Assembly: GCA_026874595.1 (NCBI GenBank)
Contig: CM049310.1
Span: forward strand, 47,131,058-47,195,057
Source of the DNA: Sipunculus nudus
Lineage: Eukaryota; Annelida; Sipuncula; Golfingiida; Sipunculidae
DNA: 64,000 nucleotides
Reading direction: 5' to 3'
This document shows, piece after piece, positions 36,469 to 48,568 of this stretch. The notes under the pieces are model-generated. The model did not search any database and had not been told where the DNA came from. It saw only the letters and a list, made by a program, of their open reading frames with translations. Position 1 is the first letter of the stretch, and every line of letters begins with the position of its first letter. Position numbers and translations under genes: made by a program.

Positions 36469-39180
36469 AACGTGGGTACAATGAACTTTTTTTTCCTTTC
36501 ATGGTTCAATATTTGTTGGTGAGCATGTTATTTTTATGTATTTTCTTCATTGAGAAGTCATTATCATAGTCTCTGCAAAATATAGGAAAGATTTACTTTC
36601 TGTTCAGGTGAATGGTACCAGTAAATCATCTTGTTCTTTATATTTGATCCTTTGATCTATTAAATATTTAATTTTTAAAAGTACAGATTGAGTTGACATT
36701 TAAGAATTGTCCCCTATATTCCCATATAAGATAAGAATCAAAACTTTTTACATGTATATTGTTTAAACTACAATATTCCAATCAGCATTATTGACTTAAT
36801 TTAAATGTTAAACACCTGATAAATAAACGGCTATCCTAACAAAAAAAAAACTAGGGCAATGTTTTAGCGTGATATGGGAAGGTACATATATTCATCGGAT
36901 ATATACCAGCTTTATCGAATGCTCAAACAGGATCTAAAATATGTGCAAAGAGTTTTTTCTATAATTATATCTAATTAACCTCTATTATAGGGGGGTTATA
37001 TTCAAAATGAATATAATTATATGTTCAAAAATATCCAACTGCCCCGAAAGAGCACAGAAAATGTGGAGTCTAGGGAAACACAAACTCGGCCGTACACCCT
37101 CCTGTAGCGACTCTCATAACTGCTCCTTTCCCTGGAGTCTCACCGCCGGAGTCACAGAACTCGCCCGAGCTCGTCTCGAAGCTCAGGTTCTCTCAGCTCC
37201 ACCTGGTAGAATGTGACGTCACCAGTAATGTGCGTTCCCTTATTGGGCCTAATGTCTGTAACTGTATTTCCTCACTAATGTAACGGTACGTGGCAAGGAT
37301 GCCACAAAGGGTTTTGGGTCGCGGTCGCATCAAGCGCAACATAGAAAATGTTATACACGTTCTATTGGTGATAAGACAACGGTAACTGACTGGGTCCCGA
37401 TGCGCCTTCCAAGTCTTATATACAATAAACTGCTGTGATGTACAGTATAACACTTAGTTTTCCTTTACACAGACATTACAATTAGCTGTCGTCAACACCA
37501 TATCTTTTGCGAAGCTTACACATCAATTATACCTTCATGGATATATTCAACATTACATAGCCTTTAATATCATAATATAACAGGTAGCATACTCTGATGT
37601 TATTACACACTGAATCTGTTATCAATGCACGTTGAATTTTCAACAAATTTTCTACAAATCTTCATTGGGGAAACAAGAAATAACAGGATGTGGCTAGTTC
37701 AGGATCTGCCTGTCAATTAAGTGAATATGAATAAAAGGAATAATTTTCATCAAACATGCAACAAAACGTATAAAAACTGGTAATGTTTCCGATGTTAAAA
37801 ATAACGCCTACTAAGATATCTCATGCAGACAGATTTATATCATGTAATTGTATATACCTAATAAGTTGACGAACAATAATCAAACGTTCAAAGAATACAC
37901 AACGAGTGTTATTTCAACATTGGCGCCGCTAATTAACATATATTGCGCGGTACCATGTATTACCTATTCTCATATACGGACTCTGCTTAATTACTGCAAC
38001 ATACACGCCGACCAACACTGAAGTACATATATAGTACCATCCGAATCTGAGGGTGCTAAACTCTCCCATTCATAAAGATAAATGTATAAATATAAGTATA
38101 TATCAAATTCGTCAACTGTTGCATGAATGGACACCGACATGTTTAGTGTCACCATGAACATACATCAGCATATCTGCGTTCAGATCTGCTGCACCTTCAC
38201 CACTGACACCCATACAAGAACTTTAAAAATTACTGAGAAAACGTAAAATGAAAAGTTATAACTTCACACAGCGTCTAGAACATACACACAAGTATTAAAA
38301 TCACATGAATGGTAGGGTGATAAGTCAGTCGTCGTGGCTCGGTGCCACTGCAGTTGCAGAATACCGCAGTAATATATAAAGTAATATATGAGAAAATGAA
38401 GAAATGGAAACATGTCGAGAGAGTGGACCCGGGGCAAGTTAATAATTGTAATTAAACCGGTTTTTTTTCTTCTTTGCTGAAATAAGATCATAGCGGTGTA
38501 ACTGAAAGGTGGGCTGACTCAGAAACGATAGCGCATGCGCCACAAGAAGTTTGGGATTATCGGTTTCAGTGTTTAATATAACGCAGAAGGCACACTCAAC
38601 TGGTATTTTGTCATTTTTTTCCCTAAGTGCCTTCGATCTAATGATATCTTTTGAGCACTAATAAAAAGGATCGCTTCGATGACGCATTTATGGACTGTAT
38701 GTTGCACTGACTATGAAAAGGGATTCATTAAGGAAACCGTATATTACAGTTAAATGTGTTTAATTAAATTGAGATTTTCAACACTGCGGCCATAATCTAA
38801 ACAAATTGTATCCCGTGTTTGACTTTTCATGACACCTTACTCCAAACAAAAACATCCAACCGTTAATATGTTTGTTTAGTTTCTCTTAAAACCTTTAACG
38901 TACGAAGACATTTCCGTAGTAACTCAATATATTTGAAAAATCTCATTGCTTGTTTGTCTAGGTTTTGTTCTGTTACAGGTTTTCCCTGATATGCCGTGAT
39001 TGCATGGTTAATACTAGTATGCAATAACAAGCAGGAAATCGTAGATTGCAGTTCTAGCTCTGTATAGGTCAAGTCATCACAACCCTAAGTAGGCTGATAT
39101 TTTAAAATTTACGAATCGTGCAATATCACGTCTGTTACCACCTCAGGCTATAAGTCTGAATTTAACTTATCGAATATATA

Positions 39181-39224
<44 letters not shown>

Positions 39225-39585
39225 AATGACAGAGAATTAACTGAAGCTATTAAGGTGATGTCCGTTTGGCTTTATACCTGAAGCTCCTCAATTTTTATAT
39301 AGCATAACAGCAGTCACATGATCTGCTTAAGTAACCAGGGGACTTGGATTTGGTAACTGAATTTCAGTAATGACGCCTTAGTCTTAAATCTTATAAAACT
39401 TAATGCATTCATAAGTTTCCCTTTCAACAGTAGGTCCTTAAAAAGGAACATTACCGATCTTTTGTGAGGGATCGACTGAACATCTAATAATCACTCTGCG
39501 TAATATGTAATTAGTGAATCCCATCGCGGCTAATTAAGAAGTAATCGTTTAGCCTCAGCACGCCCAACCGGCGGTCAGGGGTTGT

Positions 39586-39634
39586 CACGTGACTGTTGCT
39601 TGATAACACAAACAATCCATTTGACATATAAAAG
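39586..39634 (+). promoter_or_regulatory. AK-3 core promoter: CACGTG E-box and TATA box
   Basis: CACGTG at 39586-39591 and TATAAAAG at 39627-39634, 62 bp before the start codon. Sequence and spacing match the AK-2 promoter in mirror image, with further conserved text upstream (AGCCTCAGCA, CGGCTAATTAA). Confidence 0.7.
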
Positions 39635-39688
39635 ATGTTCTAACTGATGCTGAGTATAGAGTAAAACCAAACACAGAAATAACAAACC

Positions 39689-40628
39689 ATGTATGCCCAG
39701 TACAAACGTCAGCTTGGTGGAGTCGTGGACAGCACGGACTATAACGGCGTGTTTGTGAAACTGATTTCTTCGTCAGAATGTCACTCCCTGGCCAAGAAGT
39801 ACTGTACAGCCGAGGTGGCCAAGAAATACCAGTCCAAGAAAACAAGGCTTGGAGGGACTCTAGCTCACTGTGTTAAACCAGGTAAGGGAAGTTCATAATA
39901 TAACGTTATTAATCTATTTTGGAATTTAAAAAAAAAAGCGACTTTAGAGTTGTGTGTATGACACGTGATATATTATTCAAAATTCTTGTGTGATATCATA
40001 AATTATCAAAACCAGATGAAATACTAACATGTTTATTTCAAATGTTGCCAGTACTATCTGTATTTACGCCCACTTACCAGTATTTTGGCTAGTTTTCCTA
40101 AATAATTTTAAATATATATACGAATACGCCCTTTGAACAAATATTTTTTTTGTTATACATAAATACATAAAACGCCATTCGTTTATAAAAGAAATTGCAT
40201 TTACACCATGCAGCCACAAAGCGCGAAAAAATATTTCATATTTTTTTTGTATATATGGCAAAACCTTACATTATATTTTTTACACATATCAACAGTCGAT
40301 ATTTGTTAATCTGAAAAAAACATAAAATTCACGCTCTTTACAGGAACACTAGCTCATGTGTTAACCCGCGTAGGTAAAGTTCACAATTAAACATATGTAT
40401 TTTATTATTAAACACACTTCCACTTTATGAGTAGGGCATACGGCATTTTATTGCAAAAATTTTATGTTATAAATTATCTAAACCTAATAAAATATATTTC
40501 CAGTTTCTCCAGGTCTGCCTGTATTTACATCTCTATTAATAAGACACGTATTATTTGGTGTTAATAACATATATATATATATATATATTAATAAAAATGA
40601 ACAAATAAATGTTTCCAAATTTATAGGT

Positions 40629-40691
<63 letters not shown>

Positions 40692-43600
40692 TGTATATTC
40701 AATTCACAGTAGGAATTGAAAGTCTCTTAACGTGTTTTAATTTGTTACCGGTACATGGAAGCATTATAAATACTCAGTCACCTGTTGATAGAATATCAGC
40801 TTATCGTCACACGTTATACCAATAATACGTATATAGCGATTTTACACCGAATCGTGACACTTTTCAACATTCTAACCTTTTATCTGGTTTAACACTAAAC
40901 TACTAAATTGTTTCCAGGTGCCCAGTTCCCTCATTTGCATATCGGGGCGTACGCCTGCGACCCCGAGGCTTACGACGTGTTCAGGGATGTCTTTGACAAC
41001 GTGGTCCGTGACTACCATGGAATCCCTCAAGGCGTTCCAATCAGCCACCCAGAACCTTACTTTGGTGAACTTGACAACTTGCCCTTCGGTGACCTTGACC
41101 CTGAGAACAAGTACATCATCTCTACACGTGTCCGTGTTGGTCGGAGTATCGAGGGAATCCCATTTCCTCCTCTTATAAACCTAAAGGTGAGACATTTTAA
41201 TAATTTTAACAGTTTTCGTCAGATATAATTTGTTAGATCAAGGTTAATTAAATCAATGTTACCACGTGGTCACTATTTGGCGCATGGCCTTATTTAGGCA
41301 ATGGAAGCATATTTTTAATACATGCATGTAAAAAATGGAAGCAATATATTTAATGCAATAATAATTTGTTGGACTATAGTATTTTACACATATAATTGTT
41401 TCTACAGCAAGTGAAGGATTGTGAGAAGCAGCTGGTGGCGGCCTTGAAGACCTTTGCCGGGGACCTGGCCGGTACTTATCACTCTCTGGAAGACATGGAC
41501 GACAAGACAAAGCAGCAGCTGATTGATGATCACTTCCTCTTTGGAGACCCTCCTAACAAGTGAGTTTTGTTAGCTTATGCTTTGCATGAGTCTTGTATAT
41601 ATCTGTGGTTATAATGAAAAGCCACAGGGTGTGGATTTAGTTATTCCTACAGTAAAAAAAAAAATATCCTCTTTCATTCCTTACAACACATGTATAATAT
41701 TATATTCATGAATATGTATGTTGTTGCTAGGATGTATTTAACCATAATAGCCATACTTATTCTGTTGACAATCGTTTCAACCTAAGCTTTCACTCTTTCA
41801 AATTATTTATACATTCAGGTAATCTAATTAAAAAGGAGGATATATGGGCTCTGAAATGTGCCATATTATCAAGTTAAAAAGCTTGGAGGAGATGGTTTAT
41901 TTGTTTATGCATAACCCCTGTGAAGAAAGACTGGCCCAACATATATGAGATCTAAAATCAACACGGTAGTTCGACATTGTATGTTTTATATGTTGACTGC
42001 ATGATATAGAACGTATGTTTTTTTTTACAGAATCTTGGTGGGAGCCGGGGTAGAGAAGGACTGGCCAAAAGGACGTGGAATCTTTCATAACGCCAGCAAG
42101 ACCTTCCTCGCCTGGATAAACGAGGAGGATCACATCCGTATCATCTCCATGCAGAAGGGAGGAAACGTGGGCGAGGTGTACAAGAGGCTGGTTACCGCCA
42201 TCGACCACATTGAGAAGACGGTCAAGTTCGCTCATGACCCCCGCCTCGGTTACCTGACATTCTGTCCTAGCAACCTGGGTACCACGTGCAGGGCCAGCGT
42301 CCACATCAAGATTCCACGACTAACAAAACTTGATGGATTCGAGACAATCGTCAGTAAACTCGGATTACAGCTCAGAGGTAAATTCATATGCATTTTTATG
42401 TGTATTTTTTATGAACAGATAAGCTGTTCCGATTTCCTTGAGGATTTAAAATTTTCCGTGTGTTCTCATACAAATTATTCCAAGAATATCTAAGCTATAG
42501 TTATTATATTCTGATCAACTTATCAATAATTTCAGGTACGGCCGGTGAGCACACAGAAAGTGTGGGTGGAGTCTGGGATGTTTCCAACAAACGTCGTCTT
42601 GGTTATACAGAACTGGATGCTTTGAAAGAGATGACCACTGGTGTCAAAGTACTTATTCTGATCGAAAAGTCATTGGAACAAATGAGTAAAAATGCACCGT
42701 CAGTGTCTGTGAAACCAGCAATAGATTACAATGGCGTCTTTAAGAAACTGTTGAATGCAGAAGACTGTCATTCACTAGCCAAGAAATACTGTACAGGAGA
42801 TATCGCCAAGAAGTATGAAAACACTCATACCAAGTTGGGAGGGACTCTAGCACATTGTATTAAACCAGGTGAGTCGAGTAGTTTTATAATAACTTCTGTG
42901 TAAATATGTTAGAGTGCAATGTGTCTTTTTATGTTGGGGCCATATATGCAGCGTTTGTGAAACACCCTTTTTAATGCAATGCGGATATAACTCGATGTGC
43001 TTCTTTTTAAATTTTTTGCACTAATAATAATACAATTGTAGGTAATAAAAGATGAAACAGATTCCTCATCAGAACCATACCACCTCTTTATTAAAACTAA
43101 TGAGGACGAGATATTCTCAAAGGCCATTGTTGTTACAGATGAAACTGCTTTTCTTAACTGAGACACTTCATCATAGAATAAAGTACATTTATGTATACAT
43201 AATATAGAGGTTTATATAAGCGATAAGCTGAGTTGATGGTGATATTGATAACAGATCATAGATGATTTATGTGATAAATACAGTGATTAACATTCACCAG
43301 AATGTAACAATTAAGCATCACCTTAAAGCTATATTCACATTATTTCTTCAGGAGCTCAGTTCCACCATCTCCACATCGGAGTGTACGCCTGCGACCCCGA
43401 GGCCTACGAGGTGTTCAGGGATGTCTTTGACAACGTAGTCCGTGACTACCATGGAATCCCTCAAGGCGTTCCCATCAGCCACCCAGAGCCTTATTTCGGT
43501 GAACTTGACAATTTGCCCTTCGGTGACCTTGACCCTGAGAACAAGTACATCATCTCTACACGTGTCCGTGTTGGTCGGAGTATCGAGGGAATCCCTTTTC

Positions 43601-45779
43601 CACCTTTAATCAGTCAGCAGGTAAGACCGCAGTTCAGGCGAATTTGTCAAATATGTCACTGCGAAAAAACACTCGTCTATTATTTTAAAGGGGTTTGTTC
43701 TGATATCTTACGTTTATGAAATAAAGATAATTACTTGAACGTTTTATAAAAGAAAACGCCGATCCCCCGTCCACAGGCAGTTTCATTATGTTTATACCCA
43801 AGTGTTTATAACTTGTGGGGGCACGCTTAAATATTTCAAATACATTCAACAAGGATATCGGTTTTGCAAAGGGCGTAAACGACTAGTGATCTATTACCTT
43901 CCGCACATATGCAACCAACCACCTTAGGTTACGTTTTTACTGTTTGTCAACACTGAGTATTTTGTACACATACCGTGTTTAATAACAGCTTGTTGCTAAA
44001 CAAGCTGATATATATCTGTCACAGGAGCGTTATATCTGTCACAGGGTCGATCTTAACAAGAATCACCCATAGTTCATAATATACAGGCAGAGTAAGCCAG
44101 AAACCACACATATTCTAAAGAAAATATAGGTTATTATAAGGCTTTAAAATGAAATAATATTAGTTCTTGTTTTTCAATATAAAAATGAATTTTCAATCTA
44201 ATCCTTTTCCAGCGGAAAGGAACCAAAACATCCTAGTTCTATAGTCATATATTTGCCAAGTTCTTCCTTATTGATGTGAATCATTATATGCTTGTCCCTA
44301 AATAAATCTCGTTGTTTTTTATCAGCAAGTGAAGGAAGTATAGTCTTATATTTGCCAAGTTCTTCCTAAACGATGTGGATTATTATATGCTTGTAAATAA
44401 ATAAATCCCGTTGTGTTTTTATCAGCAAGTGAAGGATTGTGAGAAGCAGCTGGTGGCCGCCTTGAAGACCTTCAGCGGGGACCTGGCCGGTACTTACCAC
44501 TCTCTGGAAGACATGGACGACAAGACAAAGCAGCAGCTGATTGATGATCACTTCCTGTTTGGAGACCCTCCTAACAAGTACGTTTAGTCAGTTTTGATTT
44601 GCCCGCATTTTTTTCTTTATAACAACTGGAAAGAAAAATAAATAGTTGACAAACAGAATCAGGTATGTAATATATTAATCTTGTCCTTGTCAAAACTCAT
44701 AACCTAAGTCTATATTTAAATACCTAGATAGGAATCAGAATTTTTTTAAGAATATAAAAAAAATTCAATCTTTTTACATATGACTCTGAAAAAATCTGGA
44801 CATCAAATTATTTTTCTGCTGAAGATAAAATACTTTTTATACTTTTTTCTATAGAATCTTGATTGGAGCCGGGGTAGAGAAGGACTGGCCAAAAGGACGC
44901 GGGATCTTCCATAACAACAATAAGACTTTCCTGGCCTGGATCAACGAGGAGGATCACATCCGTATCATCTCTATGCAGAAGGGAGGAAACGTGGCCGAGG
45001 TGTACAAGAGGCTGGTTACGGCCATCAACCATATCGAGAAGACGGTAAAGTTCGCTCATGACCCCCGTCTTGGTTACCTGACCTTCTGTCCTAGCAACCT
45101 GGGCACCACGTGTAGGGCCAGTGTCCACATCAAGATTCCACGACTGACAAAACTTGAAGGGTTCGAGACAATCGTCAGTAAACTCGGACTGCAGCTCAGA
45201 GGTAAGAACAATTCTTGTAACCCGCACTACACATACTAACCTTTGATAATTATATCAGTATATTTTAAAATAATTAATTAATTAACTGATAAGTCAGAGA
45301 GAAACGGGCAGAATGAATGAAGGATACAATTTCATGGTGTACTAATGAATCATTGTTAAATAAGAATTATCAGTAATAGTATAGCAAATAATGAAACCAA
45401 GGCTGTCTGTAAATCCGGTAGCACTGCTGCCCGTTGCCATGACCACCTAATGCTGTTTATTCGTATAACAATAGCTCGGGCGCTAACTTTTAATGGCCTT
45501 TAATAAACGTAAAAAACATGTATATATTTTAAATAAATAAAAGTTTCATTTCAGAATCTTCCTCTGCTCGTATGAAAAGCAAATAAATTCATATTTATAA
45601 TTATTTTTAATACTACAGGTACTGCCGGTGAACACACAGAAAGCGTGGGCGGAGTCTGGGATGTCTCCAACAAGCGTCGTCTTGGTTACACAGAACTCGA
45701 TGCCTTGAAAGAGATGACATCTGGTGTCAAAGTGCTTATTATGATCGAGAATTCACTGGAGCAAATGGGCAGTAAATAA
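39689..45779 (+). CDS. AK: Two-domain arginine kinase, AK-3 (9 exons)
   Basis: Phosphagen kinase. Coding exons 39689-39881, 40918-41186, 41408-41559, 42031-42377, 42536-42868, 43352-43620, 44426-44577, 44855-45201, 45619-45779, with exon lengths identical to AK-2 and a predicted 740 residues. Starts [20 protein letters not shown], ends [10 protein letters not shown]. Each domain has [14 protein letters not shown] and CPSNLGT. Domain 1 has PHLHIG, domain 2 HHLHIG, as in AK-2. Linker [15 protein letters not shown] differs only slightly from AK-2, so these two are the closest pair and probably an inverted duplication. All introns GT-AG. Intron 1 is twice the usual length because of an internal duplication that carries a possible micro-exon; intron 6 has a tandem duplication with a decoy acceptor. 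Cytosolic ATP buffering is inferred from the family. Confidence 0.95.
40344..40373 (+). other. Candidate 30-nt micro-exon / exon 1 tail relic in AK-3 intron 1
   Basis: A second copy of the exon 1 tail lies between 'ctctttacag' and 'gtaaag'. Inserted after exon 1 (phase 1) it reads [11 protein letters not shown] and keeps the frame into exon 2. It belongs to a roughly 470-490 bp tandem duplication of exon 1's end plus intron (39854-40340 versus 40343 onward). It may be a decaying relic or an alternative cassette. Confidence 0.45.
40628..40688. repeat. (TA)n microsatellite in AK-3 intron 1
   Basis: About 60 bp of TA with one CA interruption; a shorter tract lies at 40569-40588. Confidence 0.9.
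44241..44438 (+). repeat. Tandem duplication of intron 6/exon 7 boundary in AK-3
   Basis: Copy 1 (44241-44339) and copy 2 (44340-44438) are about 99 bp each. Both end in 'atcag|CAAGTGAAGGA'. The first copy's acceptor (AG at 44324-44325) would read CAA GTG AAG GAA GTA TAG, an immediate stop. Only the second leads into exon 7. Confidence 0.8.
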
Positions 45780-45941
45780 GGGAACTCCGACTTTTTCAGT
45801 TTACTATGTACATTTACTGTATAAATGCGTTTCATATATTTTCTTAAATACATATAGCCTCATGATTTTTTATCAAGATATATATTGTACAGATAAATTT
45901 ATTGAAATATTTCTCAGTGAAATTTTAAATTTTAATACGAA

Positions 45942-45947
45942 AATAAA
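45942..45947 (+). terminator. Polyadenylation signal of AK-3 (AATAAA)
   Basis: AATAAA about 160 nt after the stop codon in AT-rich sequence. Confidence 0.5.
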
Positions 45948-46682
45948 TTGTTTTATTGTGTTTATGCTGTCCCGTTTTCATTTATGTGTTATTTATGATT
46001 TTGAAGTAACGTGTTTGAAACATATAAAGGTATCGTGTGTCTATTATATTTTATAATAATTTTATAAAATATACACATATTTACATTATTTGCTGAAAAA
46101 ATACCTGTATATGGTCCTGCTATGTAAAAATATAATAAAACCAGGGGTAATGACTGTAACGCTATCTGCAGATTATTGTCATAACCATACACGCAGGAAC
46201 CATCGACTAAATTCTGAGAGTAAGGATTACATTTTCCAGGTGGCGATAGGTATTGGGACTATGGTCAAACCGTACGTGTTTGGTATAAGAAGAAAACATG
46301 TTCAAAATGGTATGTATTGAGTGGCTTTTTGTATAATTATCTGAGCATGATCGGAGCTTTGGTCAACAATAAAGAACAGAGTAATTATTAGAGGTACTTT
46401 AATTAAAGTTACTGTTAGAAAAGCTCCCGCTGTCATTTGGACTGCCCCATCTATTGTTACCTAAAAGGATTATGGTCACGTGACCTCTCTCAGCTCCGTG
46501 TTCCAGCATTTTCACTTGCACATGGGCCGTCGTCGTTATTAATGACATCGGTCTGGAAGTTTTTCCTCAATTAAAATTTCTTCACCAAGGACGTTGCTTT
46601 TTTACATTGCTTCCCTGTGGGACCCTCGAGGCCTTAACACGGCTCGTTACACGAATTACAAGGTCTTTGAGAAAACTTCACG

Positions 46683-46725
46683 CAGTGGCGTCAATTTTTC
46701 TTCCAAGGTGGGGGGGATGACTTTG

Positions 46726-46788
<63 letters not shown>

Positions 46789-46814
46789 GCATATATATAT
46801 ACACTCATATATAT

Positions 46815-46847
<33 letters not shown>

Positions 46848-47169
46848 CCTTTTACAGTGTCTCTGAGTGGCATATTTAACTATATATACATATAATTATA
46901 TATACATATATATATACTTAATCATAATTCAAATAATTATAATGTTTTAGAAATAAGTTATTTTGTGAATTCGTAGCAAGGTTTAGATATAACATTTTTT
47001 AGTAAACAGATCATAAGTATAAATTCAATTTATTAATCTTTTCTTTTGCAATATTTTAATATTATTTTCTGAAAAGTGGGGGGGGGGGATGATTACATTG
47101 ACCATCCCCCCTTTACTAAAAAGTGGGGGGTATATATACCCCCCATCCCCCCCTATATTGACGCCCCTG
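46683..47169. mobile_element. 487-bp MITE-like element with 8-bp target duplication
   Basis: Ends CAGTGGCGTCAAT and (right end, reverse complement) CAGGGGCGTCAATATAG. Flanked by a perfect 8-bp repeat ACTTCACG (46675-46682 and 47170-47177). Interior is (TA)n, G/C homopolymers and AT-rich, non-coding. CAG ends plus an 8-bp duplication fit a hAT-type non-autonomous element. Confidence 0.8.
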
Positions 47170-47699
47170 ACTTCACGGCTGTCTCCGTGCTGAGACATAG
47201 CGGTGAGGTGATAATCCTACAGTACCGGTGACACAAGAACTTAAACGTGCGCTAGCGACGACACATGGCAATGTGTTAACAACAGATAATGATAATAATT
47301 GGCACAATTGCTCTAACATCAGGTGCTCAATTTCTGATAAAAAAAAGTTAACTGTATGCTTTCACAGTATAACCCGTTTCTTTTTCTCCAGCATTTATCG
47401 AGTATAAACTTTACAGTGAATGTACAAACTGTATGCATGGGTGTATTTTTAAGAGAACCGGTGAAATCTATTATATCTTCAACCGAATGTATTTATGATT
47501 GCTGCTGGTACAACAACATAAACTCCGTTTTTGTTGAACACTCGTTTATTCCAATCCAGAGCTATCTCAGCGTCTCGCCAGATGACGCTATCATCAAGTA
47601 CACGGACCACCCCTTAACACTTTACCGAGTCCATTATCAATATATCACAAATTCCAGTTCCCGGGTATGGTGAAACGAAACTGATAGCTTCTACAAATG

Positions 47700-47986
47700 C
47701 AGGGGCGGATTTAGGTGGGGTGGCGCAGAGGGTGCCCCTCCCCCCTTTTTCAATCTAACAAAAAAAAATGTGGGTAAAAAAATCACGCTTCCAGTTACAA
47801 TGTATCTCTTGCTTTATAATGCATTAAAACAACCCAAGTTTGCTCGATTAAAACCTAAATTTTCAAAAGATTTCTACACCTGGCGGAGGGTACCCCCCCC
47901 CTCGCTCGGCACTTCTCGCCTCGGCTTACTCACCTCGCAATGTGAACCCTCCCCCCCCCCGTTCTAAATTCCTGTATCCGCCCATG
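47700..47986. mobile_element. MITE-like element, diverged
   Basis: Left end CAGGGGCGGATTTAGG; right end reverse complement CATGGGCGGATACAGG. G/C-rich tracts inside as in the related elements. No clean target duplication, so it is probably older. Confidence 0.5.
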
Positions 47987-48356
47987 AAATTATCCTGTAT
48001 CCGAAGCGTTATCAGTATTTCAGAATCAGGCACATATTCATGCGCCATCTATCAATGAGCAATATTAATAATGTGTTATGGTCACGTGATTATAATCAGG
48101 CAAAACCGCGTAGGTTGAACTCTTCTCTGAAAAAGTATAAGACCGAGAATGATAACAAGAAACCAATCAGCTCGCGTTTACCCACATTGATGATGATGAT
48201 GTAAAAGCATGTCAAAGTGTACTCAGACCATTTTGTCTTGGCCAGTCATGAAATTATAAAGGAAAAAATATCAAGCACTAAAACCAAATTTAGTTTAAAC
48301 AAAATGTCTGACAATCACGACAATTAGTAGTTTGGCTGGTGATATATTACCACTAG

Positions 48357-48568
48357 CAGGGGCGGATCCAGGATTTAGGAAAAGGGGGGGTCCAACCCAG
48401 GAGGACTAATGAAAATCCTAAAAAAAGGTCATCACGTCTGAAAAAGGGGGGGTCCAGGCCGCAAAATTACGTCTAAAACCCCTTAAAAAAGGTTGCTTCA
48501 GGTGAAAAAGGGGGGGGGGGGGGGGGTCCGGACCCCCTGGACCCCCCCCCCCCCTGGATCCGCTACTG
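48357..48568. mobile_element. 212-bp MITE-like element, second copy
   Basis: Same family, orientation and exact length as 19578-19789. Ends CAGGGGCGGATCCAGG and (reverse complement) CAGTAGCGGATCCAGG. Flanked by ACTAG on both sides (48352-48356 and 48569-48573). Non-coding. Confidence 0.8.

Larger units (their letters stand above)
35014..39570. other. Spacer between divergent AK-2 and AK-3
   Basis: No gene seen in about 4.6 kb. It contains (ATT)n at 35387-35413, TAATAG hexamers, two (TA)n tracts around a foldback structure, a tRNA-like fragment and a (TA)n at 39182-39220. The open frames at 37007-37453 are GC-richer than the surroundings but carry no motif I recognise. Confidence 0.55.
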
